Of a DNA stretch of 62,751 bases, positions 7,327 through 15,553 are shown in pieces. Position 1 is the stretch's first letter; every line of letters starts with the position of its first letter. The notes beneath the pieces were generated by a model. The model worked only from the letters and a program-made list of their open reading frames with translations. It did no database searches and was not told where the DNA came from. The stretch lies in contig CAKSZX010000011.1 of the NCBI GenBank assembly GCA_934526065.1, positions 1-62,751 on the forward strand, given 5' to 3'. The stretch is from an uncultured Oscillospiraceae bacterium. Its GTDB lineage: Bacteria > Bacillota > Clostridia > Oscillospirales > Ruminococcaceae. Both the position numbers and the translations under genes were made by a program.

Positions 7327-10300
7327 CGTAGGGGCGACCATTGGTCGCCTTATTTCAAACTATTTAAACTGTTTTTCCGCTATAAATAGCAAGCCAAACA
7401 GACAGCAAAATTTGCCCTCCTTGAGTAAGGGAGGGTGGTGTGAGCGTATAGCGAACACCGGGAGGGTTGATTGTAAATCTGTAAGCCTATAATTTTCAAT
7501 AAAATCGGCTCTCTTTGGTACACTTGTTTAATTGCAAATCAGTATTTAAACCGAACGAATTGCAAGGCTCTCTTTGGTAAAGAGAGCTGTCAGCGTAGCT
7601 GACTGAGAGATTGAAAAACATTTTGTTTATATATGATATTTGGTTGTAAAACAGTTTATTGTATCAAGGTCAATCCCTCCGGTTTTCTTACGAAAACCAC
7701 CTCCCTTTACACAAGGGCGGCAAAATTGCGGATTTTTGGGGTTATTATTTGTAGCCGAAATTTGATGTAAACAGGCTGTTTATGTGCAAACCTGCGGTTT
7801 GCATAGGCGTTCAATGATCGCCCCTACGGTTTAACTTTATAATTACTGTTTATGACCGGCAAGGCACTTAATTTTTTTGAAATATTATTCTGAAACCGAC
7901 GATAGTAAATCACAAATAGCCCGTAGGGGCGACCATTGGTCGCCTCTTTTCAAATTATTTAAACTGTTTTTCCGCTATAAATCAGCAACTCAAACAAACC
8001 GCAAAACCGGCTCTCTTTGGTAAAGAGAGCTGTCAGCGGTAGCTGACTGAGAGATTGGCAAACATTTTGTTTATATACGATATTTGGTCACAAATTAGGT
8101 TGTTGTATCAAGGTCAATCCCTCCGATTTTTCTTACGAAAAATCACCTCCCTTTACCAAAGGGAGGCAAAATTGCGGATTTTGGTGTTGTTATTTGTAGC
8201 CGAAATTTGATGTAACAGGTTGTTTATGTGCAAACCTACGGTTTGCATAGGCGTTCAATGAACGCCCCTACAATGCTAATTTACAAATATATTTACTTGT
8301 AACCGGAATTTGATATAAAAAGTTTGCTTGACAACCCCTCAGACGGCTAACGCCGCCAGCTCCCCTTGCACAGTGGAGCCAAGGTGTTATTGATTTTATA
8401 CGAATGTTATTTTATAACCGACAGAAATAAATTGCAGATTGTTTAAAATAGTTTCCCGCTGTAACATAATATCCCAACAAACAGTAAACTTGCCCTCCTT
8501 GTGCAAGGGAGGGTGGTGTGAGCGCTTAGCGAACACCGGGAGGGTTGATTGTAAATCTGTAAGCCTATAATTTTCAATAAAACAGGCTCTCTTTGGTGCA
8601 CTTGTTTAATTGCAAATTGGCATTTTAAACCGAACGAATTGCAAGGCTCTCTTTAGTACGATTGTTTGACTACAAATCAACATTTCCAACCGAACGAGTA
8701 GCAAGGCTCTCTTTGGTAAAGAGAGCTGTCAGCGTAGCTGACTGAGAGATTGACAAGCATTTTGTTTATATACGATATTCGGTAATGAGTTCGCTTGCAA
8801 ATTAGGTTGTTGTATCAATGTCAATCCCTCCGATTTTTCTTACGAAAAATCACCTCCCTTTGCACAAGGGCGGCGAAATTGCGGATTTTGGTGTTGTTAT
8901 TTGTAGCCGAAATTTGATGTAACAGGTTGTTTATGTGCAAACCTGTGGTTTGCATAGGCGTTCAATGAACGCCCCTACGATTTAACTTTATAATTACTGT
9001 TTATGACCGGCAAGGCGCTTAATTTTTTTGAAATATTATTCTGTAACCGACAACAGTAAATCACAAATAGCCCGTAGGGGCGACCATTGGTCGCCTCATT
9101 TCAAACTTTTTAGACTGTTTTTCCGCTATAAATAGCAAGCCAAACAGACAGCAAAATTTGCCCTCCCTGTACCCACGGGGCATGACATGCAAGGGAGGGT
9201 GGTGTGAGCGCTTAGCGAACACCGGGAGGGTTGCTCAAAACAATTTTCCGCTGTAAAATAATCAGCATTTTAAACCGAACGAATTGCAAGGCTCTCTTTG
9301 GTAAAGAGAGCTGTCAGCGTAGCTGACTGAGAGATTGACAAGCATTTTGTTTACACTCGATATTTGGTTGTAAGTTTGCTTGCAAATCAGGTTGTTTTAT
9401 AAAGGTCAATCCCTCCGATTTTTCTTACGAAAAATCACCTCCCTTTGCACAAGGGAGGCGAAATTGCGAAATTTTGGGGTTGTTATTTGTAGCCGAAATT
9501 TGATGTAACAGGTTGTCAATGTGCAAACCTACGGTTTGCATAGGCGTTCAATGAACGCCCCTACGAATTTATTTTATAAATATATTTATCTGTAACCGTA
9601 ATTCAATATAAACAATCCGCAAAACAACCCCTCAGACGGCTTACGCCGCCGGCTCCCCTTGCACAGTGGAGCCAAGATGTTGCTAAGCTTTGAAAATGTT
9701 ATTTTGTATTCGACATTTATTTATAAATTATATTGATTAAAATGATTTTCCGCTATAAATAACAAGCTGAACAGGAAGTAAAACTTGTCCTCCTTGTGTA
9801 AGGGAGGGTGGTGTGAGCGTTCAGCGAACACCGGGAGGGTTGCTCAAAACAATTTTCCGCTGTAAAACAATCGGCATTTTAAACCAAACGAATTGCAAGG
9901 CTCTCTTTGGTAAAGAGAGCTGTCAGCGGTAGCTGACTGAGAGATTGGCAAACATTTTGTTTGTATACGATATTCGGTCGCAAATTAGGTTGTTGTATCA
10001 AGGTCAATCCCTCCGATTTTTCTTACGAAAAATCACCTCCCTTTGCACAAGGGAGGCGAAATTGCGGATTTTGGTGTTGCTATTTGTAGCCGAAATTTAA
10101 TATAAACAGATTGTCAATGTGCAAACCTACGGTTTGCATAGGCGTTCAATGAACGCCCCTACGAATTTATTTTATAAATATATTTGTTTGTGGTCGGAAT
10201 TTGATATAAAAAGTTTGCTTGACAACCCCTCAGACGGCTAACGCCGCCAGCTCCCCTTGCACAGTGGAGCCAAGGTGTTATTGATTTTATACGAATGTTA

Positions 10301-10827
10301 TTTTATAACCGACAGAAATAAATTGCAGATTGTTTAAAATAGTTTCCCGCTGTAACATAATATCCCAACAAACAGTAAACTCGCCCTCCTTGAGCAAGGG
10401 AGGGTGGTGTGAGCGCTTAGCGAACACCGGGAGGGTTGCTCAAAACAATTTTTCGCTGTAAAACAATTAGCATTTTAAACCGAACGAATAGAAAGGCTCT
10501 CTTTGGTAAAGAGAGCTGTCAGCGTAGCTGACTGAGAGATTGACAGATATTTTGTTTACATACGATATTTGGTTGTAGGTTCGCTTGCAAAACGAGTTGC
10601 TTAATAAAGGTCAATCCCTCCGATTTTTCTTACGAAAAATCACCTCCCTTTACCAAAGGGAGGCGAAATTGTGGATTTTTGGGGCTGTTATTTGTAACCG
10701 AAATTTGATGTAAATAAATTGCAGATTGTTTAAAATGGTTTTCCGCTGTAATAAAGTATCCGAACAGACAGCGAAACTTGCCCTCCTTGTGTAAGGGAGG
10801 GTGTCGGCGTAGCTGACAGGAGGGTTG
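7327..10827. repeat. Large mosaic array of two-hairpin intergenic repeats
   Basis: No credible gene exists between 7208 and 10915. The stretch is a mosaic of six repeat units. A: 7327-7349, 7922-7944, 9073-9095. B: 7784-7828, 8228-8271, 8935-8979, 9521-9565, 10119-10163. C: 7566-7613, 8009-8057, 8705-8752, 9290-9337, 9899-9948, 10495-10542. D: 7414-7469, 8492-8547, 9160-9233, 9787-9842, 10383-10438. E: 7669-7721, 8114-8168, 8820-8874, 9404-9459, 10002-10057, 10610-10664. F: 8330-8380, 9624-9673, 10221-10271. A D/C chimera is at 10780-10827. The units recur in the order D-C-E-B then A or F, about five and a half times, implying segmental duplication. C, D, E and F share one two-hairpin plan when read on the right strand. 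Linkers such as TTTTCCGCTATAA are conserved too. Confidence 0.9.
10780..10827 (-). repeat. Chimeric D/C repeat unit
   Basis: The flanks match D (CCCTCCTTGTGTAAGGGAGGG and GGAGGGTTG, cited in part: CCCTCCTTGTG and GTAAGGGAGGG), but the variable stem is GTCGGCGTAGCTGAC, which belongs to C. It shows that the variable hairpin can move between scaffolds. Confidence 0.75.
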
Positions 10828-10915
10828 CTCAAAACAATTTTTCTCATAAAAACAAGCCGAACAAATATAAAAGTCTCAAATTTTTATATGGGCGGAACAA
10901 AACATCTGTTGTAAA

Positions 10916-11341
10916 TCACAACCTTTTTAAAAATCTTATCTGCTCTTTTTCGCTGTCAAATCCCATGGCACGGTAAAATTCGTGGGCGGGTTTTCGGTGC
11001 ATACTTGATTCAAGCCTTATTTCCGGCAAGTTTTTTGATTTTGCCCAATTTTCGGCGGCGCTTATAAGAGCCTTACCGACACCCCCACGGCGATGTTTGC
11101 CGCTTACCGCAAGACTTAGTATATTGGCAATATCTTTGTAGTAAAGTGTGGAATATTTTTCTATATGCAAGGCGCCCACAACTTCTCCGTCGATTTCCGC
11201 CACAAAAACAGCCTCACGATTTTTGTCAATTTTGCCCAAGCGGTCAAAAATCCCCTTTTCATCTGTTTCGTAGCCTAAATCAATATTATAAATTTCCGCT
11301 ATTGCTTTTGCATCGGTCTGCAATGCCCCTCTTATCTTCAT
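10916..11341 (-). CDS. GNAT family N-acetyltransferase
   Basis: This 141-residue protein has the GNAT fold that transfers acetyl from acetyl-CoA to an amine. The acetyl-CoA loop is visible in LAVSGKHRRGGVGKALISAA (the R/Q-x-x-G-x-G/A motif) and the C-terminal strand ends in YRAMGFDSE. The substrate cannot be deduced. The ATG at 11341 is preferred over a GTG three codons upstream because that GTG lies inside the GAGGTG ribosome binding site. It stands alone next to the repeat array. Confidence 0.85.
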   Translation of the reverse strand: MKIRGALQTDAKAIAEIYNIDLGYETDEKGIFDRLGKIDKNREAVFVAEIDGEVVGALHIEKYSTLYYKDIANILSLAVSGKHRRGGVGKALISAAENWAKSKNLPEIRLESSMHRKPAHEFYRAMGFDSEKEQIRFLKRL

Positions 11342-11469
11342 ACAAAACACCTCTTTTTTAAAATATTATACAATGTTAAATATTTATTTACAAGTTTATC
11401 TGCCTTTGCTATATAAATGTTCATAATTTTGTGGTATGATAATTACAATAAGTTTAAGGAGAAACGAAT

Positions 11470-12093
11470 ATGACAGAAGAAGAAAAAATTTTTGCGGGAA
11501 AAATGTTTGACCCAAGAAAAAAGGAACTTAAAGACATTAAACATGCCGCCCACGAGGCTTGCAGAAAATACAACGCCATGGACGAGTACGACCCGGAGCG
11601 CTTAGGCCTTTTGCGCCCTATTTTAGGCAAGGTGGGCAAAACATTTTATTTTCAAGGGCCTGTGCAAATAAATTACGGCACCCACACTTACATAGGCGAA
11701 AACTTTTTTGCCAATTTCAACTGCACCATTATGGATGATGCAAAGGTTGTGATAGGGGATAATGTTTGCTTTGGGCCGAATGTTTCCATTATGGCTACAA
11801 ATCACCCTCTTATTGCAAGTGAGAGAATGATGGTAAACCCGGACGGCAGTACAAAAATGGCGGAATACGCCGAGGAAGTGCATATCGGCAATGACTGCTG
11901 GCTTGCCTGCAACTGTGTTGTTATCGGCGGCGTTACAATAGGCGACGGCTGTGTTATCGGTGCGGGAAGTGTTGTTACAAAAGATATTCCTGCCGGTTAC
12001 TTGGCATACGGTGTGCCGGCAAAACCTATTCGCCCCATTACAAAGGAAGATTCAAAACTTTGGATGTATCTTGACGAGGACAGACCGGAATAA
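11470..12093 (+). CDS. Maltose/galactoside-type O-acetyltransferase (left-handed beta-helix)
   Basis: This 207-residue protein belongs to the LbH O-acetyltransferase family (Maa/LacA/NodL type), which acetylates sugars using acetyl-CoA. An N-terminal Mac domain begins MTEEEKIFAGKMFDPR. Hexapeptide repeats run from about residue 60 to 190, for example VVIGDNVCFGPNV and IGGVTIGDGCVIGAGSVV. The catalytic histidine is in MATNHPL. The C-terminus GVPAKPIRPI is typical of the family. The real sugar substrate is unknown. The ATG follows AAGGAG, and terminators follow the gene. Confidence 0.93.
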   Translation: MTEEEKIFAGKMFDPRKKELKDIKHAAHEACRKYNAMDEYDPERLGLLRPILGKVGKTFYFQGPVQINYGTHTYIGENFFANFNCTIMDDAKVVIGDNVCFGPNVSIMATNHPLIASERMMVNPDGSTKMAEYAEEVHIGNDCWLACNCVVIGGVTIGDGCVIGAGSVVTKDIPAGYLAYGVPAKPIRPITKEDSKLWMYLDEDRPE

Positions 12094-12189
12094 TCTGCCT
12101 ATTCAGTTCATTTGATTGTTACCCGAAATAGATTTTATCTTTGTTTTAAAATATTTACATATTAAAATTTGACATAAACCGCTTATTAC

Positions 12190-12221
12190 AAAAATATCAC
12201 GCCAAAGCGTGATATTTTTTT
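12190..12221 (+). terminator. Terminator of the O-acetyltransferase gene
   Basis: The stem AAAAATATCACGC with GCGTGATATTTTT is followed by more T. It can also work in part on the other strand. Confidence 0.85.
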
Positions 12222-12228
12222 GTATAAC

Positions 12229-12254
12229 AAAAGGCGGGCAAATGCCCGTCTTTT
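12229..12254 (-). terminator. Terminator of the membrane protein gene at 12292
   Basis: AAAAGGCGGGCA and TGCCCGTCTTTT form a stem with one mismatch, followed on the minus strand by a T-rich stretch. It lies 38 bp after the stop of the minus-strand gene. Confidence 0.7.
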
Positions 12255-12291
12255 AAAATTGTTTATACACATTATTATTTAATAAAATTAT

Positions 12292-12999
12292 TTAATCATA
12301 AAGTATCGTTTCAAAATCTTCTTGGCTGTAAATGCCGAAATCTTCCGCCATTTCTTCCGAATTAAATGTAAACAAATATTCATTGTAAAATACATCAACG
12401 GAAGTTGGGCAAGCCATTGACCCTGTAATTTTTTGTATTTCCATAAGCCATTCGACGGCCTCACCTTGGTAGGTTTCCTCGTAATCCTCAAGGTAAATAG
12501 TGGAATGCATATGCAGGGAGCCGTTGTCTACTTCTGTGCAAATATAGGAATATTCATTGCCGAACATCCGTTCTTTAATATTTTCTGACATTTCACTTGC
12601 AAGCAATGCGCTCATAAAGTCGGATATATACACATTTTTGTTATCTCCGTCCGGCAGGTAGCTGTCAAAATAAAAATAATCGTCGGTTATTTCTGTCCGA
12701 GGTTCAACTGCGCTATCCGGTTCCGGTGTCTTCGTGTTGGCAAAGGAAAATATAAGCCCCACTATCACTATCGCAAATGTGGCAATTATCACGATAACAG
12801 ACAGCACCAAAGCCGTTACCGCTACCGATTTGCCTTTGTCGTTATTTTTCGGGGAAATATCGTAGTTGCGGCTGTAACTGCGGTTTTTGTAGCTTTCCGC
12901 CTCTTGAATTTCCTGCAAAACCGAATGAGAAGAATGATCCTCTCTGTCGGCGTAATATTGTTCAAGTTCCTTTGTCAAGTCGTCTTTTCTGTTAAACAT
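12292..12999 (-). CDS. Hypothetical single-pass membrane protein
   Basis: This 235-residue protein is not recognised. The first 55 residues are charged and probably cytoplasmic. One strong membrane segment follows (about residues 57-88, SVAVTALVLSVIVIIATFAI and onward), then an acidic outside domain of about 145 residues with one cysteine pair candidate (YICTEV and MACPTS). The ATG follows AGGAGG. It has its own terminator. A similar domain plan (charged head, one membrane segment, acidic outer domain) is seen in the protein at 45228, but no clear sequence similarity was noticed. Confidence 0.75.
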   Translation of the reverse strand: MFNRKDDLTKELEQYYADREDHSSHSVLQEIQEAESYKNRSYSRNYDISPKNNDKGKSVAVTALVLSVIVIIATFAIVIVGLIFSFANTKTPEPDSAVEPRTEITDDYFYFDSYLPDGDNKNVYISDFMSALLASEMSENIKERMFGNEYSYICTEVDNGSLHMHSTIYLEDYEETYQGEAVEWLMEIQKITGSMACPTSVDVFYNEYLFTFNSEEMAEDFGIYSQEDFETILYD

Positions 13000-13182
13000 A
13001 TAAGCCTCCTGTGTGAGGGTGTTTTTGGTTTTATTATAACATATTTAGACAAATTGTCCAGTATGTAAAAAATTTTAAAGGCAGCAGTGCCGCCGGCGGA
13101 ATGTACCGAAAAGGAACAGAATGTGGAAATAAATATGAGGAAATAAAAGCTCGGAGAAAAAAATATAAAGCCGATAAAACAA

Positions 13183-13232
13183 ATATCCGAAAAATTTTGC
13201 AAACCCCAAAAGGCGCAACATTTTTCGGATAT
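13183..13232 (-). terminator. Long imperfect hairpin, possible terminator
   Basis: ATATCCGAAAAATTTTGC (13183-13200) pairs with GCAACATTTTTCGGATAT (13215-13232) with two mismatches. It lies 42 bp past the stop of the minus-strand gene at 13275 and is followed on that strand by a T-rich stretch. The 13000-13274 interval otherwise holds no credible gene. Confidence 0.5.
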
Positions 13233-13274
13233 TACTTTTTTATTCAAATTTTAAATTTTGTCCGCCACAGAAAA

Positions 13275-13793
13275 TCAAAGAGTTTTGGCGTCATTGTATG
13301 CCAATGTAAATAATCTGTTTAAGCCCTTTAAAATCGCACTGCCCTCTTTGTTGTCAACACGCTGTTCTCTTTTAAGTTCAGGTGCCTCCGGGTAATAGTA
13401 CAGGCAGTTCAAATTGTAGATGCAGTCGCAAAATGCAACAACCAATCTGTAAATCGGGTCTTCAAGTTCTTTCTTTTTAAAGGAAACCTGGAATGAATCT
13501 CCTCTTACGGCAATTTGTTTGTTTAAAACAGAGCCGTAAAAACCGATTCTGTCGGCTTCGTATTGGAAAGATTCCTCGTCCATGGTGCTTTGAAGCAGTT
13601 TTTTCGCCGTGTCCTCAAATTTTTTTCTCCCGTCGGCGTTGTTCATATTGGCATAGTCCCCCAAAACATAAATAATCGCCAAAATATCATTTAAAATATT
13701 TTCGCCGATTACAACATGGGGGGAAACTTTTATTATTTCTTCTTTAATTGCGGTGGCATAGCCCCCTATAAAATTAACTATATTTTCGTCCAT
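13275..13793 (-). CDS. Hypothetical protein, 172 residues
   Basis: This soluble-looking protein has no recognised domain. It is mostly helical in character, with EIIKVSPHVVIGENILNDIL near the N-terminus and IYNLNCLYYYPEAPELK near the C-terminus. It has no signal peptide or membrane segment. A ribosome binding site (AGGAG) precedes the ATG by 6 bases, which together with normal codon use supports it as a real gene. It is monocistronic. Confidence 0.65.
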   Translation of the reverse strand: MDENIVNFIGGYATAIKEEIIKVSPHVVIGENILNDILAIIYVLGDYANMNNADGRKKFEDTAKKLLQSTMDEESFQYEADRIGFYGSVLNKQIAVRGDSFQVSFKKKELEDPIYRLVVAFCDCIYNLNCLYYYPEAPELKREQRVDNKEGSAILKGLNRLFTLAYNDAKTL

Positions 13794-14050
13794 TGTTTAC
13801 TCCTAAAATACATTTATTTGTGATTATTATAATCTAATTAACCGGGCTTTTCAACAATAATACATATTTTCGCTGTTTTACACAAATTGTTTCGGCAATA
13901 TTTTCACAAAAAGACGAAAAATACTCATTTTTATATTTAAACAGGTAAAAATATATTTATTCAACAATATATATGTAAAATTCTTACACAAAACCACAAT
14001 ATTTGTTGTTTTGCACAATTTAATGATTGTTTTTTCTGTATTTTACACCA

Positions 14051-14080
14051 TTTACAAAAGTTACATCAGGCTGGTATAAT
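14051..14080 (+). promoter_or_regulatory. Promoter of the MalY-like gene in a 368 bp AT-rich leader
   Basis: TTTACA (14051-14056), an 18 bp spacer and a perfect TATAAT (14075-14080) lie about 80 bp before the start codon. The upstream interval 13794-14050 holds no gene but repeats a TT-N-CACAA-like motif at about 13877, 13905, 13981 and 14008, possibly a regulator site. Confidence 0.75.
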
Positions 14081-14161
14081 AAAGCCACAAAGAGTTACTA
14101 AACTCTGTAATCGTTATGTTTAAAAACATTTAAACAATTAAAAAAGGAGAAATTTTTTATT

Positions 14162-15385
14162 ATGGACAAGAATCTCAAATTTTATGACCTTTTCCAGCAC
14201 GCAAGCTTTATTAACGAAAGACACGGTATGGACGCCAGAGCAGTTGACGTTATTCCGATTCCGGGCGCAGAAGTAGACCCTGAATGGAAAGATTATATCA
14301 TTCCTACATGGGTTGCCGACCAGTCATTCAAAACTTGCCCGGCTATCACAGACCGGATTAAGAAGAGAGCAGACCACCCTGCATTCGGTTACTTTGCACC
14401 GAGAGATGAATACTATGAAGGTATCATCAGATGGCAGAAGAACAACTACGGCGCAGACGTTACTAAGGAAGATATCGTTTATGCTAACGGCTTGCTCGGC
14501 GGCGTTCTCTCAGCTATGAACGTATTTGCAGAAAAAGGCGCTAAGGTATTGCTCCACGCTCCTACATATATCGGTTTCACAAACTGCTTGAAGAACCAGG
14601 GCTTTGACATTGTTCACTCATGGCTCAAAAAGGACGAAAACGGCGTTTGGAGAATGGACTATGCAGATATGGAAAAGAAGATTGTTGAAAACAACCTTCA
14701 TGTAACAGTTTTCTGTACTCCTCATAACCCATGTGGCCGTGTATGGACAGTTGAAGAACTTGAAAAAGCATACGCTATTTTTGAAAAATACGATGTTAAA
14801 GTTATCGCTGACCAGATTTGGGCTGACTGTATCCACATCGGTTACAAACACCACTCACCAGAACTTACAAACGAATGGGCAAAGAACAACACAATTTCAT
14901 TCTATGCTCCTTCAAAGACATTCAACCTTGCAGGTTTCGTAGGTTCTTACGGTATTATCTACAACAAGTACTGGAGAGACAGATGGAATAAGGAAGCAAG
15001 CCTTACTCACTACAACTCAATGAACGTTCTTTGGATGCACGCTATGATCGGTGCATACTCAGGTGAAGACGGATACGAATGGGTAAAATCATTCCAGGAA
15101 GCTATCACAGAGAACTCTGACTTGATTTACAACACATTGAAGTCAATCCCGGGTATCGAAGTTGCTAAACCGGAAGGCACATTCATGATTTATGCTCAGT
15201 TCGATAAATACCTTGAAGACAAGGGTATGACAATCGACGAACTTCAGAAGAAGGGTGTTAAATACGGCGTTATCTGGCAGGATGGTCGTCCGTTCCACGC
15301 ACCAAACTCAATCCGTATGAACATGGCTATTCCTACAGAGGCAGCTGCTGAAATGGCTCGTCGTCTTAAAGAATACATCCTGTAA
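14162..15385 (+). CDS. MalY/PatB-type aminotransferase (putative C-S lyase)
   Basis: This 407-residue PLP enzyme belongs to aminotransferase class I/II, MalY/PatB group, whose members cleave cystathionine or cysteine conjugates. The N-terminal signature includes IIPTWVADQSFKTCP. PLP-binding positions are seen in CTPHNPCGRVW, VIADQIWADC, and the Schiff-base lysine in YAPSKTFNLAG near residue 250. The C-terminal arginine that binds the substrate carboxylate is in NSIRMNMAIP. The usual SDEIH of MalY is ADQIW here, so the reaction is not certain. Codons look more biased than in neighbours, hinting at high expression. It has its own promoter and terminator. Confidence 0.85.
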   Translation: MDKNLKFYDLFQHASFINERHGMDARAVDVIPIPGAEVDPEWKDYIIPTWVADQSFKTCPAITDRIKKRADHPAFGYFAPRDEYYEGIIRWQKNNYGADVTKEDIVYANGLLGGVLSAMNVFAEKGAKVLLHAPTYIGFTNCLKNQGFDIVHSWLKKDENGVWRMDYADMEKKIVENNLHVTVFCTPHNPCGRVWTVEELEKAYAIFEKYDVKVIADQIWADCIHIGYKHHSPELTNEWAKNNTISFYAPSKTFNLAGFVGSYGIIYNKYWRDRWNKEASLTHYNSMNVLWMHAMIGAYSGEDGYEWVKSFQEAITENSDLIYNTLKSIPGIEVAKPEGTFMIYAQFDKYLEDKGMTIDELQKKGVKYGVIWQDGRPFHAPNSIRMNMAIPTEAAAEMARRLKEYIL

Positions 15386-15428
15386 TTTATACAGATATTC
15401 ACATAAACCGATACAATTAAATAAAACT

Positions 15429-15455
15429 GTCCCCGCATTTTTGCGGGGACTTTTT
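15429..15455 (+). terminator. Terminator of the MalY-like gene
   Basis: GTCCCCGCA and TGCGGGGAC form a 9 bp stem, followed by TTTTT. Confidence 0.95.
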
Positions 15456-15491
15456 AGTTGATATTTATAAAAAATTGATAGCTTGCGGTAC

Positions 15492-15520
15492 TTTATTTAG
15501 TGCAAATTATGTGTTATAAT
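15492..15520 (+). promoter_or_regulatory. Promoter of the leucine-rich repeat operon
   Basis: TTTATT (15492-15497), a 17 bp spacer and a perfect TATAAT (15515-15520) lie 33 bp upstream of the start codon. Confidence 0.7.
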
Positions 15521-15553
15521 CATATTGTAAATAAGGGTTAAGAGGTGGATTTT

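Noticed and set aside
7327..10827. CRISPR array
   Set aside because: The units are of six different types with variable spacing and conserved linkers, not one short repeat with unique spacers, and no cas gene is present.
10650..10847. 65-codon frame in the repeat array
   Set aside because: It runs through repeat units E and D with no start signal. The same repeats elsewhere are interrupted in this frame.
13101..13313. 70-codon plus-strand frame
   Set aside because: It crosses a long hairpin, overlaps the 3' end of a better supported minus-strand gene and has no clear ribosome binding site.
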